Shown here: positions 1-7,102 of the stretch, in pieces
Numbering within the stretch: position 1 is the stretch's first letter
How the letters are laid out: each line of letters opens with the position of its first letter
Assembly (NCBI GenBank): GCA_002842285.1
Contig: PHCJ01000002.1
Coordinates: 260,793-300,031 of the forward strand
DNA: 39,239 nucleotides
Direction: 5' to 3'
Source of the DNA: Betaproteobacteria bacterium HGW-Betaproteobacteria-22
GTDB taxonomy: Bacteria > Pseudomonadota > Gammaproteobacteria > Burkholderiales > Methylophilaceae
The notes under the pieces: model-generated
What the model was told of the DNA's origin: nothing
The model's input: only the letters and a program-made list of their open reading frames with translations
Database searches by the model: none
Position numbers and translations under genes: made by a program

Positions 1-133
1 CTGGGCTGGTGTTGCGATGAACCTTGGTATGACTAACCCAACAGACGCTTTAGGTGCTGCTGGTGGTTATGCTGAACTCGTTAAATACAACGCGGCTCCA
101 GGCGGCGGTGCATTGAACGTATTTAGCCTGTAA
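1..133 (+). CDS. xoxF: PQQ-dependent methanol dehydrogenase large subunit, C-terminal fragment (XoxF/MxaF family)
   Basis: Frame 2 stays open from the left edge to a TAA at 131-133 and encodes 43 residues that end in GGGALNVFSL. A C-terminus of the form GLGAxGxxxxL...GGG..VFSL is typical of periplasmic quinoprotein methanol dehydrogenases, which oxidise methanol to formaldehyde with PQQ and Ca or a lanthanide. The mxaRSACKL accessory genes follow directly. In classical mxa clusters mxaJ, mxaG and mxaI sit between mxaF and mxaR. They are absent here, so I favour the lanthanide-dependent XoxF type over MxaF. This is inference: the metal-binding region lies outside the window. Family assignment is fairly secure, subtype is not. 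Confidence 0.7.
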   Translation, partial: WAGVAMNLGMTNPTDALGAAGGYAELVKYNAAPGGGALNVFSL

Positions 134-183
134 CCAACCATCTCTTCAAGCTTAAAAAATAGAGCGTAGAGTATTAGTTCTTT

Positions 184-210
184 ATCAAATTTACTCCAAA
201 GAAATTTGAT
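184..210 (+). other. 9-bp stem-loop just upstream of the terminator
   Basis: ATCAAATTT at 184-192 is exactly complementary to AAATTTGAT at 202-210, with a 9-nt loop. It lies between the methanol dehydrogenase stop codon and the strong terminator at 220-253. It may protect the 3' end of an abundant transcript. The pairing is seen directly; the role is inferred. Confidence 0.5.
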
Positions 211-219
211 ACTAGGGTA

Positions 220-253
220 CCCCTTCTCAAAGTTTTGAGAAGGGGTTTTTTTT
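220..253 (+). terminator. Rho-independent terminator of the methanol dehydrogenase transcript
   Basis: CCCCTTCTCAA at 220-230 pairs perfectly with TTGAGAAGGGG at 235-245 (11 bp, 4-nt loop), followed by eight T at 246-253. It lies 86 bp after the dehydrogenase stop codon. It should separate that transcript from mxaR, which would then need its own promoter or read-through. Confidence 0.9.
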
Positions 254-293
254 ACCCGGATTTTCTACCAACAGCCTCTGGTGAATAACCGTC

Positions 294-368
294 AATCACA
301 ATTCTGGACCATACAATCCAGCTCAAAAATAAACACCCTCTGGACCATCAAGAAATCACAATCTGGAT
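294..368. promoter_or_regulatory. Cluster of CTGGA repeats in the mxaR upstream region
   Basis: The 375-bp gap between the dehydrogenase and mxaR holds TCTGGACCAT twice (303-312 and 339-348). The string AATCACAAT(T)CTGGA occurs at 294-308 and again at 354-367, and an inverted TCCAG lies at 317-321. Four CTGGA cores in about 65 bp upstream of an operon suggest repeated binding sites for a regulator. I see no convincing -35/-10 pair and no ORF in the gap. The binding protein is unknown. Confidence 0.4.
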
Positions 369-508
369 GCCTAAACTTTGATTACACTCTGTTACATTGC
401 TGAAACGATTTGTTGCAAAGCAGTTTACCCCACCTCCTAAGTGAGCGACCCTGCCTTCATACCAACCCGCTTCACCCTTAAAACGGTAAAGATAAATAAA
501 GGAATTTT

Positions 509-1558
509 ATGTCACCACCTCTTGATGCCCAATTAACGGACTGGCGCGACCATGCATTGAAACTAGAAAGCGAAGTTAAAAATGTGATCGTTGGTCAAGA
601 CAAAGCCATTCGCCTGATGAATATTGCAATTTTTGCCCGCGGGCACGTTTTACTTGATGGTGGTGTCGGCGTGGGTAAAACCACATTGCTACAATCCATC
701 GCACGCGGTATTGGCGGTGCCTATGAACGTATTGAAGGTACCGTAGATTTAATGCCAAATGATTTGATATACCACACATTTCTTGGGCCTGACGGCCGCC
801 CGCAGATTGATGAAGGGCCACTGCTGCGTGCAGGTGAAAATTTATCCGTGTTCTTTTTTAACGAAATCAACCGTGCCAGACCGCAAGTGCATGCGCTGAT
901 GTTGCGCGTGATGGCAGAGCGCCATTTAAGTGCGTTTAAAAAAGAATATCGCATGCCGCATATGATTGTATTTGCTGACCGCAATCAGGTTGAAAAAAAT
1001 GAGACATTTGAAATCCCTTCAGCAGCACGTGACCGTTTTATGATGGAAATTCCGATTGAAATTCCAACAGACCGTGAATTAAAAAAATCATTGGTATTCA
1101 ACACTAAATTCCAGCATGCAGAAAAACTCACGCAGCAGGTTGAAAGCGAAATTCTTAAGTTCGACCAACTCAACGCATTTTCTGACCTGTTACAAAACCA
1201 TATTAAATCTAGCGACGTGCTTGAAGAGTACGCGCTAGACTTGTGGGATGCGACACAGCACCCTGAAAAATTCGGTGTCACCATGGAAAGTGTGGATGTG
1301 ACCCGTGTGATTCAAACCGGGGCCAGCCCGCGCGGCATGGGGATGTTGCTGAAAGCCGCACGTGTCAATGCCTGGCTTAATGGCCGGGACAGCATGTACC
1401 CGGAAGATATTCACGCGGTATTCCATGAAGTCATTTCGCATCGCTTGGTGTTTAACTCTATGTATGAAAACCGTAGAACAGCACTGGCAAGAGAACTTAC
1501 AGCCAACATCATGAGCACTGTGGCAGTACCCAGCCCTACTTTCAGCAAAGCGGCTTAG
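509..1558 (+). CDS. mxaR: MoxR-family AAA+ ATPase MxaR
   Basis: This 349-residue cytoplasmic AAA+ ATPase belongs to the MoxR family, which works with von Willebrand A (VWA) proteins in maturation and metal insertion of protein complexes; MxaR/MoxR is needed for active methanol dehydrogenase. Walker A is GGVGVGKTT at residues 51-59. Walker B is the hydrophobic FFFNEINRA at about 115-123, where FNEINR replaces the commoner IDEINR. The stretch IPSAARDRFMMEI fits the MoxR region that carries the arginine-rich sensor. The ATG at 509 has AAAGGA 5 nt upstream. It is the first gene of a co-directional block in which mxaS to mxaL overlap or abut; mxaS starts 31 bp after this stop. The mxa context makes the symbol fairly safe. 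Confidence 0.92.
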   Translation: MSPPLDAQLTDWRDHALKLESEVKNVIVGQDKAIRLMNIAIFARGHVLLDGGVGVGKTTLLQSIARGIGGAYERIEGTVDLMPNDLIYHTFLGPDGRPQIDEGPLLRAGENLSVFFFNEINRARPQVHALMLRVMAERHLSAFKKEYRMPHMIVFADRNQVEKNETFEIPSAARDRFMMEIPIEIPTDRELKKSLVFNTKFQHAEKLTQQVESEILKFDQLNAFSDLLQNHIKSSDVLEEYALDLWDATQHPEKFGVTMESVDVTRVIQTGASPRGMGMLLKAARVNAWLNGRDSMYPEDIHAVFHEVISHRLVFNSMYENRRTALARELTANIMSTVAVPSPTFSKAA

Positions 1559-1589
1559 CTTGCAAGTTCATCAACAACAAGGCTAACGA

Positions 1590-2501
1590 ATGAGCTTATC
1601 TGTAAATAAACCCACACACCAGGCGCCTGATATATTTGATCAGGCGACCTACGCCAAACCATTTGAGTATGTGGTGTCATGGAAATCAGCCAGCATTCAA
1701 CTAGGTGACCATCGTGGCACGCAACGTGGCATAGGCCTGGAGTATCGTGGCAATGTGAATCTGGTGGATTACCCGGATGCAAGGCGGATGGATATCAGGC
1801 AAACGCTACGTGATCCGTTCGAACAGGTACAGGTGCGCCAATTTAATCAGGAAAGCACAACCCCGATTTATGCGGTATGTGATTTATCCAGTTCCATGCA
1901 GTTCAAAGGACGACAACGTAAACTGGATAAAGCGATTGAAATTTCAACGGCGGTGGCCAATTCGGCCTATCAGATGGGTGATGTATTCAGCTTTATCGGC
2001 TACAACAACCATGTGCTTGAAGATTACACACTGCCGCTAAGCCGCAATTTACATCAGTCAAAAGAAGCGATTGCGCAATTGCGCGACTATCAAAAAATGC
2101 GAACCGGCGCTGAAGGTGTGACGGATGTACCCAACTTCCTAGGGCAAAGCCGAGGGCTGGTTTTTTGGATTTCAGATTTTCACATGCCGCTGAGTGTAAT
2201 TGAGCAAACGCTCACGGCCATGTCTGCACATCAGGTGATTCCTATCGTGCTTTGGGATGATGAGGAATACAAGAAACTACCTAAGTTTGGCTTTGGCACA
2301 ATGATAGACCCTGAAACAGGCCTAAACCGCACGGTATTTTTCAGATACGAACTGAGAGCCAAATTCATCACCGCATTCAATGATCGCCGACATGCGCTAG
2401 AAGCCTTGTTTCTGAAGTTCGATAGCCCAGCACTCTTTATGCATGGTGATTACAAACCAGAAACCATGACCCATTATTTTGAACAAAATATGACACTGTG
2501 A
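1590..2501 (+). CDS. mxaS: MxaS, DUF58/VWA-like protein
   Basis: This 303-residue protein is related to the DUF58 family that accompanies MoxR ATPases. The segment YPDARRMDIRQTL at about residues 61-73 corresponds to the DUF58 signature. PIYAVCDLSSSMQF has a MIDAS-type DxSxS (DLSSS, 98-102), expected to bind a divalent ion in a VWA fold. No signal peptide is visible, so it probably acts in the cytoplasm with MxaR. It lies between mxaR and mxaA, and its TGA stop (2499-2501) overlaps the GTG from which mxaA can be read. The exact biochemical role in methanol dehydrogenase maturation is not established. Confidence 0.88.
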   Translation: MSLSVNKPTHQAPDIFDQATYAKPFEYVVSWKSASIQLGDHRGTQRGIGLEYRGNVNLVDYPDARRMDIRQTLRDPFEQVQVRQFNQESTTPIYAVCDLSSSMQFKGRQRKLDKAIEISTAVANSAYQMGDVFSFIGYNNHVLEDYTLPLSRNLHQSKEAIAQLRDYQKMRTGAEGVTDVPNFLGQSRGLVFWISDFHMPLSVIEQTLTAMSAHQVIPIVLWDDEEYKKLPKFGFGTMIDPETGLNRTVFFRYELRAKFITAFNDRRHALEALFLKFDSPALFMHGDYKPETMTHYFEQNMTL

Positions 2502-3475
2502 AATATAACCTAATGAAAACACTTATTTCAAAACCCTCGTTTCAAACTCGCCTGTCGGCATGTTTGTTAGCAACGTGCCTATTGATGAATGCGCCTCTAG
2601 CCATTGCAGAAGACGCAGCCACCACCATTGCGCCAGAAATAGTATCACTCACAAATCCTGATAAAAGTTACGGTGTACAGATTGGCGACAAGTTAACTAG
2701 AAAAATGGTGCTCGCGCTGCCAGCGCCTTATCAAATCGCAAAAGAGACTTTTCCTAAAAAAGGCAACAAACACAATGGCATTGAGTTAGTAGAGATAAAT
2801 GTTGCAACCGAACAACAGAAGACACGCACTTTATACTCAGTAGAATTGGGCTATCAGGCATTCACTCATAAAAAAACACCCTCGGTCATGCAGTTACCCG
2901 CACTGGAGTACGTGCTGACTGGCGGTGAAAAGCCGATAAAAATGGATATTCCAGCATGGGGATTTTGGTTTTCACCTTTAGTGGCTGGTGGCATTGAAAC
3001 AGCAGAAAAAAACATGCAGCCAGAATTCAAACCGCCGCTGGTGGATATCCGTTCCCATCAAACGCGGCTGACGGTGTTTCTGAGTCTGCTGCTAGCAAGT
3101 CTGCTGACGCTACTTTACATCAATGCGGATGGGCAATGGATGCCATTCATGGGTGGCGCGTTTGCAAGAGCCCACCGTAAACTTAAACGGTTATCAAAAA
3201 AACCTGCTGTCAAAACGGCTAAGGATGAGAAGCAGGCACTGGTTTATATGCATCAGGCTTTTAATCATCACTATCGTGCCAACATATTTGCCCGTGACAT
3301 TGAGCGTTTTGTCATCATGCATCCTGGTTTCAAAAAAATGAAAAAAGAAATTGAACAGTTTTTTGAACACTCAAACACATCTCTATATTCAGTTGATGCA
3401 CGTGACAGCGCGAAGGTGATAGAAAATCTGGTGCAATTAAGCAAGCAACTACGTGATTGCGAGCGAGGCATTTAA
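2498..3475 (+). CDS. mxaA: MxaA, membrane-anchored accessory protein for methanol dehydrogenase
   Basis: This 325-residue protein has an N-terminal signal sequence (basic start, a hydrophobic stretch around LLATCLLMNAPLAIA, then AEDAATT). A membrane segment follows at about residues 192-208 (TVFLSLLLASLLTLLYI), with a basic, probably cytoplasmic, C-terminal domain after it. In methylotrophs mxaA, mxaC, mxaK and mxaL are required for calcium insertion into MxaFI. GTG at 2498 overlaps the mxaS stop as GTGA. An in-frame ATG at 2513 would give a shorter signal peptide and is equally plausible, and neither has a clear Shine-Dalgarno. The TAA stop shares one base with the mxaC ATG. Confidence 0.85.
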   Translation: MKYNLMKTLISKPSFQTRLSACLLATCLLMNAPLAIAEDAATTIAPEIVSLTNPDKSYGVQIGDKLTRKMVLALPAPYQIAKETFPKKGNKHNGIELVEINVATEQQKTRTLYSVELGYQAFTHKKTPSVMQLPALEYVLTGGEKPIKMDIPAWGFWFSPLVAGGIETAEKNMQPEFKPPLVDIRSHQTRLTVFLSLLLASLLTLLYINADGQWMPFMGGAFARAHRKLKRLSKKPAVKTAKDEKQALVYMHQAFNHHYRANIFARDIERFVIMHPGFKKMKKEIEQFFEHSNTSLYSVDARDSAKVIENLVQLSKQLRDCERGI

Positions 3476-4440
3476 TGGAGATTCTAAACCCCTGGGCATT
3501 TGCCCTTATCCCCATTGCGCTGCTGCCATTCTGGCTAAAAGGTCATCAAGGCAAGATGTATACTTGGCTGGACATGATGCCGGAGGATGAACTCTCTGAC
3601 AAACTGAACCTGACGGTTAAGATCATCACCAGTTTATTGCTGGCAAGCATCGTCATTGCCGTAGCTTCGCCTCGTGGGAAAGATGAAGAAATACAGCGAA
3701 CAGGTAAAGGTGCGCAAACCGTTATGGTCATTGACCGCAGCGTGAGTATGGATCATCCGTTTGCCGGTGATAATTCCGGACATGCCGCAGAAATAAAATC
3801 AGCAACCGCGCGCCGGATCATTACGCAGTTCATTGATTCGCGTCCTGATGACATGATGGGCGTGGTCGGATTTACCAACTCCGCACTATATGGCATTAAA
3901 ATCACCTCCAATCGTGATGCCATTCACGCTGCCATTCAGGCCGCAACCAGCCCATCACTCAACCAAACCAATATCGGTGCGGGCTTGACTGCTGGCGTTG
4001 GCCTGTTCGACAAAATTCAGAGCTCGGGTTCACGCGCCCTCATTCTACTTTCTGATGGTGCAGGCAAACTCAGCCCTCGCGTTAAATTTCTATTAAGCGA
4101 GCGTTTAAAGAGCCGCGGTTTGAGCATTTACTGGATCATGTTGCGCGAGCCTGATGAACCTAGCATATTCTCTACAGATGAGTACGAGGAAGAACGCATA
4201 CCCAACTCGATTGTGCTGCATAAATACTTCCAATCACTCGGGCTGAAATATAAAGCATACGAGGCAGACAATCCTGAAACTCTGCAATCGGCGATTAATG
4301 ACATTGATGCGCGCGAGAAAAAGATCATTAAATACACCGAAACGATTGCAGGTTATGACTACGCAAAAGTATTCATCATCATTGCTTTGGTGTTAGGGTT
4401 ATTTCTGTTGATTATTAAGAATTTGAGGGTGCACGAATGA
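3475..4440 (+). CDS. mxaC: MxaC, membrane VWA-domain protein
   Basis: This 321-residue inner-membrane protein resembles the BatA group. It has an N-terminal hydrophobic segment (LNPWAFALIPIALLPFWL), a second membrane helix at about 49-65, and a VWA domain with an intact MIDAS (DRSVS, 87-91) plus a later SDGAGK motif. A C-terminal helix (about 296-315) anchors it again. The reading frame can be extended to a TTG at 3457. I chose ATG 3475 because GAGG at 3465-3468 sits 6 nt upstream and the mxaA stop overlaps it by one base (TAATG). Together with MxaL it gives the locus two membrane-bound VWA proteins, as in MoxR-VWA systems elsewhere. Confidence 0.87.
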   Translation: MEILNPWAFALIPIALLPFWLKGHQGKMYTWLDMMPEDELSDKLNLTVKIITSLLLASIVIAVASPRGKDEEIQRTGKGAQTVMVIDRSVSMDHPFAGDNSGHAAEIKSATARRIITQFIDSRPDDMMGVVGFTNSALYGIKITSNRDAIHAAIQAATSPSLNQTNIGAGLTAGVGLFDKIQSSGSRALILLSDGAGKLSPRVKFLLSERLKSRGLSIYWIMLREPDEPSIFSTDEYEEERIPNSIVLHKYFQSLGLKYKAYEADNPETLQSAINDIDAREKKIIKYTETIAGYDYAKVFIIIALVLGLFLLIIKNLRVHE

Positions 4441-5003
4441 AAAATCGCGTAAAACGCATCAACCAACTGCTAGGCCTGGTTTTAATCACAGGTTTAACCG
4501 GGGCCGCTTATGAAGTTTACCAAACCCATCAAATTGACAAGGTAAATCGTGCGCTAATGTCGGGGGAGGTGGTAAACGATGAACATTACCCATTCCATAA
4601 GAAATTTGCAGATGCCTACCAGCAAGGAAAATCCGGCAATTACAAACAGGCCACACAAGGGTTTGGCCAGTTACTGGATGCGACCAAAAAGCTACAGCAG
4701 GATGATGTTTTTGAAGTGAGTACTGAATTAAAATCTCTGATTCACTTTAACATCGCCAACAATTTATTCCGTGCAGGCTTGCAACGCTTGGTGGCCGCAG
4801 ATGGCGCAATTCAGGAGGAAGCAAAGTTCGATTATCTGCAGGCAAAGGCTTCTTACGAGCAAGCATTAAAACTCGATCCCACTTTGCGTGCAGCTAAATT
4901 CAACTTAAGCCTGCTGCTCTCAGTTATCCCCAGCAACATTAAAACGGTTGCTCAGGAACGCTCAGGGATGGAAATCAGCAATTTACCACAAGGTTTGCCA
5001 TGA
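4437..5003 (+). CDS. mxaK: MxaK, membrane-anchored TPR-like protein
   Basis: This 188-residue protein starts with a basic stretch and one hydrophobic anchor (LLGLVLITGLTGAAYEVY, about 11-28). The rest is probably periplasmic and helical, with a TPR-like end (LQAKASYEQALKLDPTLRAAKFNLSL, about 140-165). It overlaps mxaC and mxaL by ATGA at both ends, so translation is almost certainly coupled. Assignment to MxaK rests on size, anchor and exact place in the R-S-A-C-K-L order, since the family is poorly conserved. The likely role is a scaffold for the VWA proteins. Confidence 0.8.
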   Translation: MKNRVKRINQLLGLVLITGLTGAAYEVYQTHQIDKVNRALMSGEVVNDEHYPFHKKFADAYQQGKSGNYKQATQGFGQLLDATKKLQQDDVFEVSTELKSLIHFNIANNLFRAGLQRLVAADGAIQEEAKFDYLQAKASYEQALKLDPTLRAAKFNLSLLLSVIPSNIKTVAQERSGMEISNLPQGLP

Positions 5004-5974
5004 ACAAGATAATCACCGTATTAAAAGAAAATTACGAAACCGCATTGCTGATTGCCGCAGCGCTATTCTTGCTACTGGCACTCATTAAGCCTGAGATACA
5101 ACTGAAGCAGGAAGTACATAACTACCTGCTGCTTGCTGACGTTTCACAAAGCATGAACGCAGAAGATATGAAAATCGGGAATAAAGAGGTAAGCCGTCTG
5201 GCCTACACGCAGCACCTGATGAAAGAAGTGGTAAAAACTTCAGCCTGTGGCACTTATGTAAGCGTAGGCGTGTTTGCCGCAGAAAACGTTGCACTATTAT
5301 TTATGCCACTGGAAGTCTGTAAAAACTTTGATGTAATTACAGACACAATAGACCATCTGGAATGGCGGATGGCATGGAGCGGTAACAGCCGCATGACCTT
5401 TGGTGTAAAGGCGGCTGAAGCCACTTTTGAGTACCTCAACATTCCGGCACAGATGCTGTTTTTCACCGATGGGGACGAAGCCCCCAAAGCCAATGGCATT
5501 AACAAACTGGATATCAGCGATGTGCGTATTGGCAAAAATGTTATTTTTGTCGGCGTTGGCGGGCACGACCCTTCACCCATCAAACGCTTTAATGCAAACA
5601 ATCAACTTGTCGGCTATTGGGGAACCGATGCAGCAGCCGAAAGTGCGGGCGGCGGTATTATGTACAACGATGCAAGCAAAGATGACCCTGACCCGCCTGT
5701 AGCTTACGCCGAATTTGACCGATTCTTATCTAAATTAGACGTAGAGCACTTAAAAGACATGGCTGAAGAAATTAAAGGGCAGTACATAGAGGGTATGGAC
5801 AAGCCAGAGTTTTACCAGTTTGTACAATCACAGGCTCCTGCAGCTAAATTCGTGACGGCATATTCTGTACGATGGATTTTCCTGATCATCGCAGCACTAC
5901 TGATACTTGCCACCTACATCCCCGACATACTGTCGTATCGCCTTGACAAACGCCTATTAAATTGGCGCACTTGA
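5000..5974 (+). CDS. mxaL: MxaL, membrane VWA-domain protein
   Basis: This 324-residue protein has an N-terminal membrane helix (ALLIAAALFLLLALI, about 15-29) and a VWA domain with MIDAS DVSQS at 47-51 and a FFTDGDEAP motif around 155-163. A C-terminal helix (WIFLIIAALLILATYI) lies near residues 292-307. MxaL is known from methylotrophs as an accessory protein needed to assemble active, metal-loaded methanol dehydrogenase. It closes the operon. No mxaD, mxaE, mxaH or mxaB follows, unlike in long mxa clusters. Confidence 0.85.
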   Translation: MNKIITVLKENYETALLIAAALFLLLALIKPEIQLKQEVHNYLLLADVSQSMNAEDMKIGNKEVSRLAYTQHLMKEVVKTSACGTYVSVGVFAAENVALLFMPLEVCKNFDVITDTIDHLEWRMAWSGNSRMTFGVKAAEATFEYLNIPAQMLFFTDGDEAPKANGINKLDISDVRIGKNVIFVGVGGHDPSPIKRFNANNQLVGYWGTDAAAESAGGGIMYNDASKDDPDPPVAYAEFDRFLSKLDVEHLKDMAEEIKGQYIEGMDKPEFYQFVQSQAPAAKFVTAYSVRWIFLIIAALLILATYIPDILSYRLDKRLLNWRT

Positions 5975-6308
5975 GCTTAAGGAAACACGGAATAAGCCGT
6001 CGAGAAAAATGAAGCAACATGCGTTTAGCTTGCTGCAACCGAGACAACCAACGCAGTGTTTCGGCGCAGGCTAACTCGCGTAGCAATATTAAACGTAGCG
6101 GTCGTAGCCACAGTACGCGTTGTACAGCGAGGTTGCGAATTTTCTTTAAGCAGGCATTTTCGCGCAGCGCAAAGCTCGCACAACGGAATTGCCCCAAAGG
6201 GATTACGGCTTTCCATGAGTTAAAGCACATGAATGGTCGTATACAGTGCTGGCTGAGCTTCAGGGGTTAAATGTAAGCAGCTCCTGCCCCAATGCCTATA
6301 TTTCGCAC

Positions 6309-6326
6309 ACCGGCTTCACAGCCGGT
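6309..6326. other. GC-rich 7-bp hairpin upstream of creB
   Basis: ACCGGCT (6309-6315) and AGCCGGT (6320-6326) are perfect complements around a 4-nt loop. No T-run follows, so it is not a canonical terminator. It could be a weak mxa operon terminator or an RNA 3'-end stabiliser. Confidence 0.4.
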
Positions 6327-6363
6327 TATGGAGCCACCTGCACCACTGACTAATTCGCCACGA

Positions 6364-6399
6364 TAGCAATTGCTACATTAAAACAACTCACTTTATAGG
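6364..6399 (+). promoter_or_regulatory. Candidate creB promoter overlapped by a perfect palindrome
   Basis: TAGCAATTGCTA (6364-6375) is a perfect 12-bp palindrome. Its right half contains TTGCTA (6370-6375), a fair -35 box, and TATAGG (6394-6399) lies 18 bp further as a weak -10, 23 bp before the creB ATG. A dimeric regulator could bind the palindrome and block or assist the promoter. The palindrome is certain; the promoter call is tentative. Confidence 0.35.
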
Positions 6400-6421
6400 T
6401 TTTATCCTCTAAAATAACCAC

Positions 6422-7102
6422 ATGCTGAATGTACTGATTATCGAAGATGAGCCTGCGATTGCGGAAACACTGATTTACGCATTCAAAGAAATGGGCATTC
6501 AAGCCACGCACAGGTTACTGGGCGGAGATGCACTGACGGAGCTCAATAAAGCACCTTATGATTTTGTGTTGTTAGACGTGGGTTTGCCCGATATATCAGG
6601 CTTTGATGTGTGCAAAAAAATTCGCGAATTCTCACAGATACCTATCCTGTTCTTAACCGCGCGCAATCATGAGATTGACCGCATCGTCGGCCTGGAAATC
6701 GGCGCGGATGATTATGTGATCAAGCCATTCAGCCCGCGAGAGGTGGTCACCCGCGTAAAGGCGATTCTGCGGCGCATTGAGAACCACCGCGCGCCGGCCA
6801 GCCGCACCAAAAACATAACGCATTTTGTCATAGATGAATTGGCGAACCGGATTCAGTACCAAGACCAGTTCTTAGAGCTGACGCGTTACGAGTTTCTGCT
6901 GCTCAAGACCCTGATTCGGCAGCCGCAGCGGGTATTTTCACGCGACCAGCTGATGGACACAGTCTGGGCCAATGCAGAAAATACGCTTGAGCGCACTGTG
7001 GATGCGCATATTAAGACATTACGTGCAAAATTACGCCTGATCGATGCAGATTCTGTTGCAATCGTTACGCATCGCGGCATGGGCTATAGCTTGCTCGCAT
7101 GA
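6422..7102 (+). CDS. creB: CreB response regulator (OmpR family)
   Basis: This 226-residue protein has an N-terminal receiver domain with phospho-acceptor D52, the acidic pair near E8/D9, T79 and K101, and a C-terminal winged-helix DNA-binding domain (about 130-225). The segments LLDVGLPDISGFDVC and LEIGADDYVIKPFSPREV are close to those of enterobacterial CreB. CreB activates genes with TTCAC-N6-TTCAC boxes, and such a box precedes creD in this window (9582-9597). Its stop overlaps the creC start as ATGA, so regulator and sensor are coupled. No creA is present. Confidence 0.9.
   Translation: MLNVLIIEDEPAIAETLIYAFKEMGIQATHRLLGGDALTELNKAPYDFVLLDVGLPDISGFDVCKKIREFSQIPILFLTARNHEIDRIVGLEIGADDYVIKPFSPREVVTRVKAILRRIENHRAPASRTKNITHFVIDELANRIQYQDQFLELTRYEFLLLKTLIRQPQRVFSRDQLMDTVWANAENTLERTVDAHIKTLRAKLRLIDADSVAIVTHRGMGYSLLA

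Larger units (their letters stand above)
5975..6421. other. 447-bp intergenic region, no supported gene
   Basis: No ORF here has a credible start or protein-like composition. Overlapping ORFs exist on both strands (for example 6019-6270 forward and 6025-6216 reverse) but have low-complexity, Arg/Ser/Cys-rich translations. The stretch at about 6040-6200 is rich in CGC and GCG words and looks different from its neighbours, so it may be a dispersed repeat or the remnant of a gene. The right third carries the hairpin at 6309-6326 and the creB promoter region. Confidence 0.5.

Noticed and set aside
6019-6270. Forward ORF of 83 residues between mxaL and creB, and reverse ORFs over the same bases
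   Set aside because: No ribosome site, biased Arg/Ser/Cys composition, frames open on both strands at once; not supported as genes.
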